Assembly (NCBI GenBank): GCA_964019425.1
Contig: OZ025820.1
Span: 682,001-746,000, forward strand
Direction: 5' to 3'
DNA: 64,000 bases
Source of the DNA: Flectonema sp. DT1601
Lineage: Eukaryota; Euglenozoa; Diplonemea; Diplonemida; Diplonemidae
This document shows, piece after piece, positions 1 to 9,356 of the stretch. The number at the start of each line of letters is the position of its first letter. The stretch's first letter is position 1. A model generated the notes under the pieces. That model ran no database searches and had not been told where the DNA came from. It was given only the letters and a program-made list of their open reading frames with translations. A program made the position numbers and the translations under genes.

Positions 1-1
1 T

Positions 2-1093
2 CTTGGTTTGGGACTCGGTGTTGGATGTGCAACAGGTTTTGGAATGCAACAAGCCGCATGGGCGAAACCTAAAGACGTACCTGACTACTTGATGCCGTAT
101 TACCTAACTACTCTGAGAAGAAGATTTAACCATTATGCGACTGCAATTGGAGGTGATGGTAAGCGTAGTATGACTTCTGAGGATTTCGTTAGAGCACTTT
201 TATGTGCTAGAATGCCAAACGCAGAAATTCCTGCAAGTGTTTCAAGAGACTTGGATGGACTCTTCCGTTTAGTTGACGCAAACTGTGACGGGCTATTATC
301 ATTTACAGAGTTCTCGTTGTTTATGTTGTTTTTGACAAATTCAAAAAAGACTTTCGAAGTAGCTTTTCAAATGTTTGATACCAACGAGAGCGGAACAGTC
401 GATGTCGAGGAATTCAAAGAAATTTGCAGCTGCATCAGCATAGATAAAACTGTAAAATTGAACTTTCAAGGTGGAATAACCCAAACCTTCTTCGGTAACG
501 ACTACTGCAGACAACTCAGCATGGAAGAATTTTGGCATTTCGTTGAGTCTCTTCGTCGTGAAGTTTGGAGAGCTGAGTTCCGTCAGTACGATGCAAACGA
601 CACTGGATTCATAAAGCCTGAATACTTCGCTAAGTTAGTAACAGACAGTATGCTTGGATCTCATGTTCCTTTCTTTATTGTTGACAACATCCGAAGGCTA
701 AAAAATAAAAAAGGTGGAACCCTTTCAAAAGGTGTCTCATTTCACACTTGGGAATCCTTCAACAAACTAATGTTGGAAGCTCCTGCAGTAGGAAGAGCAT
801 TACAGGCATACACAAAAGCTGGTCTTCCAGTTGGAAAAGATGATTTCAAAAGGGCGATTGACATTGCGTTGGAAGATAGAACAGCAGCAGATCACAAGCA
901 AGAAGTTGACTTAATATTCTCAGTCTTTGATCGTGATGGAGATGGTCATCTTGAATTTGATGAATTCTTAGCAGTTGCTCGCAGTAAATTTTCATTCAAC
1001 TCTATGCATGAAAAGAAGAAGGATGCTCCTCCAGCAGCAGCTCTGTTCAGCCAATGTGTTGGAAAGGCCTGGCAAGAAGCATGGGGTGAATAA
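2..1093 (+). CDS. MICU1: MICU-family mitochondrial calcium uptake regulator, 5' end cut by window edge
   Basis: The frame is open from the window edge, so the N-terminus (targeting peptide and membrane anchor) is missing; the visible start of the frame is a Gly-rich segment that could be the end of a membrane helix. About 361 residues remain. Four EF-hand-like loops are visible at about residues 90-101 (DANCDGLLSFTE), 124-135 (DTNESGTVDVEE), 195-206 (DANDTGFIKPEY, degenerate) and 308-319 (DRDGDGHLEFDE). The spacing, the FFG segment before the third loop and the AWQEAW ending match MICU proteins, which sit in the mitochondrial intermembrane space and gate the MCU calcium uniporter. Family knowledge: the first and last EF hands bind calcium. 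Which member (MICU1, 2 or 3) cannot be told. It implies an organism with an energised mitochondrion. No intron is needed in the visible part. Confidence 0.88.
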   Translation, partial: LGLGLGVGCATGFGMQQAAWAKPKDVPDYLMPYYLTTLRRRFNHYATAIGGDGKRSMTSEDFVRALLCARMPNAEIPASVSRDLDGLFRLVDANCDGLLSFTEFSLFMLFLTNSKKTFEVAFQMFDTNESGTVDVEEFKEICSCISIDKTVKLNFQGGITQTFFGNDYCRQLSMEEFWHFVESLRREVWRAEFRQYDANDTGFIKPEYFAKLVTDSMLGSHVPFFIVDNIRRLKNKKGGTLSKGVSFHTWESFNKLMLEAPAVGRALQAYTKAGLPVGKDDFKRAIDIALEDRTAADHKQEVDLIFSVFDRDGDGHLEFDEFLAVARSKFSFNSMHEKKKDAPPAAALFSQCVGKAWQEAWGE

Positions 1094-2388
1094 TACTCTT
1101 TTTGCTTAAATGTTCTTCCACTAGTCCACAATGTTGACAATAGCAGAATGAGGAAATAACAGGCAATCGTTTAACGACGATAATTGCATGCACAAGTTTT
1201 GCACCTTAGTCGATTGCAGACAGTAATGATTGACTACCTAATTCAGGTACGCCTTAGTTGAAATCCGGTACTGCTTTTTTATGCTTTACCCGTTCCTTGT
1301 TGTTCTTTTACGAAGTCGATTTTTTTTCTTTTCGTTTTTTTTTTTCTTTTGTACCTACAAACCCATTGTTCGGTAGAAAGAGAATTGTACTGGTAGCGCA
1401 CAAAACAAAACAAAAGTGTGAGTAAAAAAAAGTAAAAAGTGAAGTTTGCCGATTCTTTTTTTTTTTTAATGCTCTGAAGTTGATTGTTCTGTGGAAGGGA
1501 ATTCTTTTTTATAAATTTTCTCTTGTTTTAAAGAAAGTAAAGGACGGAACTGCATGACGTGTAAATCACGTGGGGTATGATAAGTATTTTGTAGTGTGCT
1601 ATTATCGCTTAGCGAAAGAACAGTAAATAAAAAAAAGAAAAAAAAAGTAAAGTGAGGTCTTTATGTTTTTTTTTTAATTTTATTTTGGCGACTGAAAAAA
1701 GGAGATTTTGTCCTCCGTTTTTTTTTTTTTTCTTCTTTTTTTTTTCTTTTCTTGGTTCCTATTTGTTGTTATGTTTAAAAAAAAAAAAAAATAGTTTTTC
1801 CCCTAATGATATCCCGCCTGTCAGCCATAAACACATTATTGGTGTTGCTTTTATCGTGCGGTAGTTTTTATTCCTCCTCATTTACGAGGGAGGAGGTTGT
1901 TTGCAACGTCAGACTTTTAATCTCTCTCTGCAATAGTATACTGGGGTGTGAACTTTTTTTTTTCCTCTTTTTTCTTTGTTCCTTTTTTAATTTTATAACC
2001 TTAACACTGAGTGCTTAACAACAAAAAAAAAAGAGTGAAAAAAAAAAAAAAAAAAAAAAAAAAGAATGATAAGTGAGGAGCCTCAGTTTTCTTCTTCTTT
2101 TTCTTTCGCGCCGTTAACGTTTAGTTCTTCCAGTCCCTCATTTCTTGTCCCCTCTCCCGATTCGTTCTTTGTCTTATTCATGTAACACATCCTCCTGACA
2201 TCCCCACGAGAAAGTTATTGATACGCAGTACGTAGATAAACTACCCTATTCACATCACAGACACATCACAAACATCCTATGCAATGAGTTGATTACATTT
2301 GATGGTTATCCTTTAATTATTATTTCCACAGTTGCGGTACACAAAAAAAAAAAAAAAAAAAAACGAAAGAAAATATTATTATATATTC
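1094..2388. other. Spacer with homopolymer runs and one dispersed-repeat copy
   Basis: No convincing gene. It is rich in poly(T) and poly(A) runs. About 1350-1440 resembles 49345-49430 (shared TTGTTCGGTAGAAAG, then a GTACTG, GCGCA and AAAGTSTGAGTAAA order), so it is one copy of a low-copy dispersed repeat. A short piece near 1205-1238 resembles 20557-20590. A pyrimidine tract ending in CAG at 2331 may be the 3' splice site for the next gene. Confidence 0.6.
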
Positions 2389-3982
2389 ATGACTGAGGAG
2401 TATGTGAACCCGGAATGCATATCTCAGGAGCTGCAGTGCGCCGTGTGCTGTTGTCCATTTAGAGATCCTCAATCGCTACCTTGTGGTCATACTTATTGTT
2501 ATAGATGTGTTTCAAGGTTGAATGAGTCAGGGAATGTAACATGTCCTGTATGTAAGTCTAAATGCCCATGGGAAAAAGTTAGAAAAAGTGACAGAGCGTT
2601 ATGTGCGATCGTCGATTCCTTATTAGTTCGATGTTCAAACTTAGGAGAAGGATGTCAGCATCAGATGGTTCGATCCGATTTACAAAATCACTTGGAAAAG
2701 TATTGCGATTATACAATTGTACCATGTCCTTCTCAAGGATGTAAATTACAGTTTAGGAGATTAGACGTAAATAGTCATTTAGATTCATGTTCTCACAGAG
2801 TCGTAACTTGTAGTGCTTGTTCAAAAGTAATGACTTATGTAAAGCTTCAATCTCATTTACCTGTTTGTTCTTCTGTTAATACGACGTGTCCTCACTGTCA
2901 GTTGTGTTGTTGTTCTAATGCAGATCTCGTGAAGCATCTCAGCACCTGTTCTCAAAAAAAAGTTTTTTGTCCACACTCCCAACTCGGTTGTTCTGCAGAA
3001 ATGACCCTCTCAGAGTATCCCCAGCATCTTAAGATTTGTCCATTTCAATGCATGCAGGTGTGTGTGTTTTTTTTTATATTTATATTTTTATTTAAAAAGA
3101 AATTAAAACAAAGATACCAACCAATAACCCAACAGGTCTTTATAAGAGAAACAAACGAAAAGCTTACAGCACTACAAATTGAAAACACTGAACGAGCTCA
3201 AGAAGTAACATCACTGAAACTAGCTTTAGCAATGGTATGTTGATTTTGTGTTTTTATATAAATTGATTGAGATGATGAGAAGCAATTGAACAAAACGATA
3301 ACAGGAACGGACATTAAGAGAATCGTTGGTAAATCAGCTTGACGACCAACGTGGTGTTCATGGTCAAGATTCATGCATAAATAATATAATCGCACATACA
3401 AACATGCAGTCGAATGACAATAGTAGCGGTCAAGCCAGTGGGCGTAATAGTGTCTCCTCAGCAACGAGTGAACACCCTGAAACCGAAATGACTGGAGTAG
3501 TGAATACAAATGTTTCTGATATTACGAAGGTGGGTAAATTTTCAACTGGAACTCTGGTTGAGTTTCAATGGTTTTTAAAGAATTTAAAAAAACCACGAGG
3601 CTCACTTATATCACCAAACTTCTCTTTTGCTGACCTTGAATGGCAACTCTCCATCGACGGATCTGACAGTGGAATCTACCTGGCGGCTAACGGTAGAGGA
3701 GTTACTGCTGCTTACATGATTTCTGTTGTTGAAGGTGATCTTTCTCAGACTAAAAAGAGAAAATGGGTTTCACAAGGATGTGAGGAGTTCGGAATGTCCA
3801 AATGGGGTTGTCCAGGAATAATGTATTACTACTATGAAAAAGATATCGTTGTTACAGTTGGATTCACTCATGTTATATCTCCTATTAACATCGTGTCTAG
3901 TGATAATAATTGGGTAGTAGGTGTTGATAGCCATCACGGTACTGAACAACAATCTCAGGCTACTCCCACAATTCTCCCATAG
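2389..3982 (+). CDS. TRAF-like protein: RING, TRAF-type zinc fingers, MATH domain (3 exons)
   Basis: Spliced model: 2389-3057, 3136-3234, 3305-3982, giving 481 residues. Both introns (78 and 70 nt) start GTGTGT or GTATGT and end ACAG; the first is a multiple of three, so the frame reads through it. The N-terminus has a C3HC4 RING (C17, C20, C32, H34, C37, C40, C52, C55), followed by Cys/His-rich TRAF-type zinc fingers to about residue 220, a short coiled coil around 235-265, a Ser/Asn-rich linker, and a MATH/TRAF-C domain from about 341 to 465. This is the domain order of TRAF E3 ubiquitin ligases and adaptors, which couple receptors or other partners to ubiquitination. The start chosen is the first ATG after the upstream poly(A) run. 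The specific pathway in this organism is unknown. Confidence 0.88.
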
Positions 3983-4639
3983 CTTAAATGCTATTCTAAA
4001 AGTTAAATTCTGATGGGGTTCTCATGATTGGAGAGGTCAGTTTTGTGACAAGTTGTGAAGATGATGTATCCCTAGCTTTTTTTTTTCTTTCTTTTATGAT
4101 ACTGCTATTTGTTTTACTTAACCTTTCTTTTTTTTTAAATTGGCCATTACACCTACTCATAGCTGAGTCTTTTTTTTTTTTTTTTTTTTGTATCGTTTTC
4201 TATCTTTATCGTTTGTCGCTTATTAGCTTTACACGTTTTTTTTTGTTTTTTTATTACACTTTTTTTTTTTCTTTTTCTTCAAGAATTCTTAGGATTTTTG
4301 TGGCAGTTGCGTTTAGTTCATATCTCGTGTGACAACCTGTCAAAAGGTTTAGAAAAGCTCCTCTTTGTTTGAATAGTCGCATTGATTGTTTTGCACTGGT
4401 TAATCATAAGTTTAATTATCTTATTTTTTTTTTTTTCCCCCTTTCCTCCTCTTCTCGTATATTGATTTTTTTTTTAAAAAAACGCACGCAGAGTCAGTTT
4501 TGGAAAAATAGGTCGTCTTTTTCCTTTGAAATCTGATCTAATCGAGTTACAGTTGGATTACCTTCGTTTTTTGAAAATAAACAGAAAATCTCAGGCTGTT
4601 GTTCTGTATTAAAGCTATCCTTGTATTGTGTTTAACTCA

Positions 4640-4790
4640 ACTTATCTACAGTGTTGTATGGAGCAAATTAATATACTACGTGACTGTGACTATGGCGTCA
4701 ATTGTAATGTTGGGTCTTCTCTTGGCATGGCCAACACTAGAACAGTGTCTCGAAATAGTATTGCGTATAAATTATCGACAGTGTAATATG
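4640..4790 (+). repeat. Truncated tandem copy of the 5' end of the downstream gene
   Basis: About 4678-4770 closely matches 4863-4965: both carry CGTGACYGTGACTATGGCGTC, the same start codon context, CTTGGCATGGCCAACAC and AGAACAGTGTCT. The upstream copy lacks about 27 nt present in the gene and then diverges, with no long open frame. Each copy is preceded by a pyrimidine-rich stretch ending in AG (TCTACAG near 4643, TTATTAG near 4855), so the putative splice acceptor was duplicated as well. Confidence 0.75.
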
Positions 4791-4876
4791 GAACAGCTGA
4801 ATTTTAGTGTATTGTCGTTTATAACAAATTAATATTCTTATTTTTTATTATTAGTCTGTAATACGTGACCGTGACT

Positions 4877-5956
4877 ATGGCGTCGATTGTAATGTTAGGA
4901 GGGTCTTCAAATGCTCATGATAACACTCTTGGCATGGCCAACACCAGAACAGTGTCTAGAAAGAGTTGCCTTGCACCACCAGCTGCGAGGGCAATGACCG
5001 CTCCTTGGAATAAACAAATTGATGATCAAAAAAGAGGAAAAGTAGAATTGAGATCGAAACCATCAGAAACAGAGATTCAGAGAAAACCAAAAAAGGATGG
5101 GCCGTCATCATGTACTCAGAAGTCTTCTATTCCTCCATGGAATAAATCAATTAACTGTACTCAACGTAAACGTGCGTCACATGGAGAACAAGCAGGAAAT
5201 GCATCACCAATGAGAGGAGGTCTATGGAGACCTGCTCCAGATCAAGTCATACGACGTGATGGTGATGGTCCCACAACCAAACCATGGGAGAGAGAGTCTT
5301 CTCCTCGTAGCAGTAAAGCTATTCCTGATGTTCCTCGCATGTCTCCGAAATCAGCATCTGCTGTAACATATCGTGGAGGGGAAGAGAATATGCTTCACGA
5401 AAAGGGTAAACGATATCTCCATCACCACTCAAACCTCTCTGGTGGAACTTCTTGTAATCCAGTTAATGGATTTACTCACACGATAACATTACAGAATGGT
5501 GAAGAAGCTCCTAGTAGTGCAAACCAGAGAATCCCAAAGAAGTCGCGAGAAGCACCTTCCTGGGCAAAAGATCAACCTCAAGAAGTACATGGAAAGATGA
5601 TTGTTAACCCTCCTCAACATAATAAAGAGATAACTGGAGGGAAGCAGACTACAGCCAGAACTGTTCAATCACATGAACCGATATTTACCAAATTTGAACT
5701 TCCGAAAAGACCCAACACACCTCGTGGGGTTGCTCCATGGGAAAAAGAACAACAAACTTCTCCTCGCCCAAGATCTGCATCTCACAAAGACCCGACAGTC
5801 GCTCCTTGGGATCGCAAAGAGCAGAATCACCGAGAGGGAGTTAGCACAGCAGCTAGAAATATTCAACTTTGGAAGAATGCCTGGGAACCTTCATCCGCTA
5901 ATAACAATGCATCTATTCAACGATCGAGAATTACCGGCAACTCTGTTTTATTTTAG
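4877..5956 (+). CDS. Unrecognised basic protein with repeated PW[N/E/D][K/R] motifs
   Basis: One exon, 359 residues from the first ATG after a putative acceptor at about 4855. I do not recognise a family. The sequence is Pro, Ser, Lys and Arg rich and probably disordered. It carries a recurring short motif: APWNK at about residue 42, PPWNK at 86, KPWER at 135, APSWAK near 225, APWEK near 286 and APWDR near 309, separated by 25-90 residues of low-complexity sequence. Such spaced, nearly identical tryptophan motifs usually act as multivalent docking sites for one partner, but no partner is visible here. A truncated copy of its 5' end lies directly upstream. Codon use and base composition match the neighbours. 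It is likely a real gene because the motif is conserved within a long frame. Confidence 0.75.
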   Translation: MASIVMLGGSSNAHDNTLGMANTRTVSRKSCLAPPAARAMTAPWNKQIDDQKRGKVELRSKPSETEIQRKPKKDGPSSCTQKSSIPPWNKSINCTQRKRASHGEQAGNASPMRGGLWRPAPDQVIRRDGDGPTTKPWERESSPRSSKAIPDVPRMSPKSASAVTYRGGEENMLHEKGKRYLHHHSNLSGGTSCNPVNGFTHTITLQNGEEAPSSANQRIPKKSREAPSWAKDQPQEVHGKMIVNPPQHNKEITGGKQTTARTVQSHEPIFTKFELPKRPNTPRGVAPWEKEQQTSPRPRSASHKDPTVAPWDRKEQNHREGVSTAARNIQLWKNAWEPSSANNNASIQRSRITGNSVLF

Positions 5957-6554
5957 TATTTATATATTGTAAATAGTTGTACTGTCCTCCTCGATATCGA
6001 TGTAGAAAAACGTGTAATCTGATTTAAATTCCAATTATCTTGAATGAGTCGGAGCACCTATTCCGAAAAAAATCCATATCGAGTTCAGAAATAATAATAT
6101 CTTGTATTATTACTCTCGTGAGTGCCTTTTGTTTGTATTCTTTGTATGCTTGCTTATCTTTAAATATGTAACAATGTTTGTGGGTTTGCTTTTGTAGACA
6201 ACTTGTAGGTGTACTAAATTATTTTAATTAACTCAATAAAAAAAAAAAAAAAAAAAACGACGATAAATCCAATCTGACTGTGAAGCTTTGTTTGGGAGGG
6301 AAATTGCCATAACTGCCCACATCCCCATTTCGTTGTACCTCTTGCTCGTGTTTTCCCTCATTCAAATATTTTTTTGTCTTTTCGGTTACTAGGAAGTCAT
6401 GTTATACACTATGAACCAGTACATTAGAATTATTCATACAAAACAGGGTGCTTAATGAGATTTTGGTAGCTTTTTTTTTTTTTTTTTTTACAAACAGTAG
6501 TAACCACTCATACGAATCATATTTATTCACAATACAGTCCTTTATATCGGAAAT
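5957..6554. other. AT-rich spacer
   Basis: No gene seen. Contains poly(A) at about 6239-6257 and poly(T) at about 6472-6489. ACAATACAG ending at 6536 is a plausible 3' splice site 18 nt before the next start codon. Confidence 0.5.
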
Positions 6555-6974
6555 ATGAATAACAGAAAAGATGCCCAAGCTTTCGGTGCTGCTGTAGTTA
6601 TGCTTCCTTCAATGGAACGTGAGGAGAAGAGGTTTGCACTTCTTCAGAGAGATGTGTCAAATCAGCATAAAATGAGACTTGAATTCTATCAAGGAGCAGC
6701 TTCGACGGAAATATTGGAAACTTTCGAGTTAGGAACTGATTTCAAGGTTACTGTAAGTCAAGAAACCAAAACAACATATTTCTTAACATCGGATCATCGG
6801 TCCTGCACTCTGACATTCTTTAAAGCTCCTTGTACTGCAGACGTCTCAAGAACGATGGGATCATTTCTCACTCCTCTTCAATTTATAGCAACTCTTACTC
6901 AAAGTCATGTACCTTCTCTTGACACTTCTGTTTCGACAACAGATGCATCTTTACAAGAGCAGATTGGTATTTAA
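6555..6974 (+). CDS. Small PH/PTB-like domain protein, possibly first exon of a longer gene
   Basis: Open frame of 139 residues starting 19 nt after a putative acceptor. The central part alternates hydrophobic and polar residues, as in a PH-superfamily beta sandwich (KMRLEFYQG, then ILETFELGTDFKV, TTYFLTS and CTLTFFKA), followed by a helix-like segment near 110-120. The PH-like call is a fold-level guess and no lipid-binding signature is clear. The frame ends just after a possible donor (GTATTT at 6966). Splicing to the acceptor CAAAG at 7029 gives a phase mismatch with the next exon-like block; a one-base difference in the A-run at 7040-7045 would join them in frame. It may therefore be a separate gene ending at 6974 or exon 1 of a gene that continues to 7479. 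Confidence 0.6.
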   Translation: MNNRKDAQAFGAAVVMLPSMEREEKRFALLQRDVSNQHKMRLEFYQGAASTEILETFELGTDFKVTVSQETKTTYFLTSDHRSCTLTFFKAPCTADVSRTMGSFLTPLQFIATLTQSHVPSLDTSVSTTDASLQEQIGI

Positions 6975-7047
6975 TTTTTAGTTCTTTTGTTTTTGAGGAC
7001 AGTAATATGTCGTTCTCTTTTTTTCAAAGCAATTCGGAATAAAAAAT

Positions 7048-7479
7048 ATGCATAACAAAAAAATAGGTAAAAAGGCACCTGCAGCAGCAGCAAAATCCGC
7101 AACAAAAGCCACAGCAGCAGCTGTGTCTGTAAGTACGCGGATTTCCGGTCCCGCGGATAATACTTTGGTTGGATTGTTTGAAAGTTCAACTGAATCTGGA
7201 GGGATAAAAACACTTCACTACGACAACAACACACTGGATCTTGATTTTGTTGTTGGTATGTTATAGCCTCTTTTCTGTACAAGTCTCTTCAAACATCTTA
7301 TATCAAACACTAAAACAGCACTAAAGCTAAAAAACGCTGAAAGAGTAAAAACACTAAACAGAAGTGTAAAACTTAATGATTCTCGGTATGAATTTACTGT
7401 CGGACCGGGACAGGGTGGAAACTACATATCCGGCAAGTGGAAGGGACAGTCGAAAAGCGTATCAAAGAAAAGGGCATAA
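7048..7479 (+). CDS. Unrecognised small basic protein (2 exons), possibly the 3' part of the preceding gene
   Basis: Spliced model 7048-7255 and 7319-7479; the intron is 63 nt with donor GTATGT and acceptor AACAG. Product about 122 residues: a Lys/Ala-rich N-terminus, then a compact segment (LVGLFESS, KTLHYDNN, LDLDFVVALKLKNAERVKTL) and a Gly-rich basic tail (EFTVGPGQGGNYISGKWKG, ending SVSKKRA). The second exon continues the frame cleanly to a stop, which supports the splice. Only 73 nt separate this ATG from the previous stop, and that gap holds a strong pyrimidine tract plus AAAG at 7029. Either this is a separate gene with its own acceptor, or it belongs to the PH-like gene upstream. No family recognised. 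Confidence 0.55.
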
Positions 7480-8880
7480 TAATGTAATTGAACTAAAACT
7501 TTTTGTTGTGCTGTATTATTATTATTACTATTATTGTTATCATCGTTATTACTCCTCTCCATCGATTCTTGTGAATTACTTCTCACAGTGTAATGTCAAC
7601 TCTGTGAGAAGAATAAATAAATCTTATTGTAGTCTAGTAGTAGTAGCAGTTTAGTTTTGTCGCGAGTTGCGGCTATCTTGTCAACCTTCTTTTGTGGGTC
7701 TGAAATCATAGAGAAACCATGGAAAAAACCATGTTTAAAAAAAACTTTTTTTTCCTCTTTTTTTTTTTTACTATTCAAGCTATTGTCGTTTTGCCCTTCT
7801 TCCCGTGACGCTTGTTGAAGAACTTATTGTACTGGAATTTGTAATGGAGGGGTCAGGTTTTCGAGTTGTATTTATTTTGTATTTTGGAAAATATTTCCTC
7901 GTATAAAATAATCGAAAGGGTACAGAAAATCAGATTTTTTTCTCTTTCTTTTTGTGATCCGTGTTACGTAACTTGTCTTACAAATGAAAACGACTGCGAG
8001 GTTCCATCCTTTTTAAATTATTACAAAATAATCATTTCGATTTTCTGCAAAAAAGGGGAATAACATAAACCATTGCCCTGCTTGCTTGTTTTTTTTTTTT
8101 TTTTCTTCAAAAAAAAACGAAGTCGATTTATTTTTATTTTCAAGCTTCGCTATTCTGTTTTCTTTTTTTAAACCAATGACAAGTGAATCTGTGAAATACT
8201 GATACATGGTATTGCGTGTTTCAAAGATCCCGTGGTGTGCAGTGGTTGCTTACTAGTCAGCCTTGGAGATCAGAAACAAGCCCTCAGAAAGTATTTGTTT
8301 GTTTTATTAGCATTCTTATAGCACAAATATACCCACTGTGACTTGTCCCTTTGACATTACACAGCAGTTTTGGTTATATTATTTCTTTCCCCCTGCTCTG
8401 ATCGAAGCTCAATAAGGGAACCTCTTTTTGCTCTTTTTTTTTTTTCCTCTTTCGTTTTCCTACTTATCCAATGCTAGTGTGAATATTGTAAAAGTAGTTT
8501 TACAGCTTCGGATTAGTGACTTTGGGTACAGCAATCTCTTTTTTTGTTTTTTTTTTATTTTTTTTAAAAGTATCCCGTTTACTGCGGTGATTGTCAGCCA
8601 CATCTTCCACGCTGATTCACACAATCTGTTCTTGAATTGCAAAGAAAAAAAAAAACAGTATTTGTGTTTTTGGTTTGTTTTGAATTTTCCCTTATGGAGA
8701 ACTTTGTTTGATCGTCCCTTTCACATTATGTCACAACCCTTATATAGGTGATTATAGCCTTGTTCTTCCATTTAATTGGATATTGCTTGATTGTTTCTCA
8801 GGTTACGAATGATGCAGTTCTGTTGCAAATATATATTTCACATATTCATACAAGGTTGAATAACAAATTGTAATAAAAAA
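7480..8880. other. Long AT-rich spacer without a supported gene
   Basis: Only low-complexity open frames. Several poly(T) runs. The stretch 8600-8640 (CACGCTGA and AATCTGT) weakly resembles 49317-49345. A pyrimidine tract plus CTCAG at about 8802 could serve as the acceptor for the next gene. Confidence 0.5.
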
Positions 8881-9102
8881 ATGTCAGACGACTCGATGGT
8901 ATCACCAAAACGATTTCTTCTAGATTTTTTAGATCCATCATGGGCAACAGATGTTAATATTAAACCAGATGAAATCGCACATGCAATGCCGGCTGATTTT
9001 TCAACAGAAGAACAAACCGATATTAGATCTGATGCAATAAAAAGTAGTCAAAAGGGACAATGGCATGAATTTGGATTGCCAACCCTATCGGATGATCACT
9101 AG
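8881..9102 (+). CDS. APC13: Small protein resembling APC/C subunit 13
   Basis: A 73-residue frame starting right after a poly(A) run. It begins MSDDSMVSPKRF, then has LLDFLDPSWATD, an acidic segment with PDEIAHAMP, a variable linker, and QWHEFGL near the C-terminus. This layout (a hydrophobic L-D-x-x-D-x-x-W segment, an acidic patch with conserved prolines, then a [KQ]W-x-[DE]-[LF]-[AG]-L tail) matches the short APC13/SWM1/BONSAI subunits of the anaphase-promoting complex, which are 70-90 residues and bind along the TPR subunits. In family proteins the tail reads W-x-D-L-A-L. The similarity is short and comes from reading by eye, so the name is tentative, but codon usage and length fit a real gene. 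Confidence 0.6.
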   Translation: MSDDSMVSPKRFLLDFLDPSWATDVNIKPDEIAHAMPADFSTEEQTDIRSDAIKSSQKGQWHEFGLPTLSDDH

Positions 9103-9356
9103 CGCACTAAATTATGATTCCAACCCGAGGGGGAAAACAAAAAAAAAAAAAACATTAGTTAGAATATTTTAATTTATAGAAAAAAAAATATAGAAATAAA
9201 AAACATTGCGATATTCCTTTACACCATCTTATAAGCAGCGTGGAAAAGAAAAAAAATAATGTGAGCATCTGTTTTTTTTATTTTTATGAGTGTTGTTAGA
9301 TATGTAGATGCTATTTGTATTAAGATCTGTTACTTATATTTCTTAGAGTGTATCTA

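Noticed and set aside
1652-2018. Phe/Lys-rich small frames in poly(T) spacer
   Set aside because: Pure homopolymer translation; same reason for many frames at 4024-4332, 11138-11550, 53444-53942 and 60066-62943.
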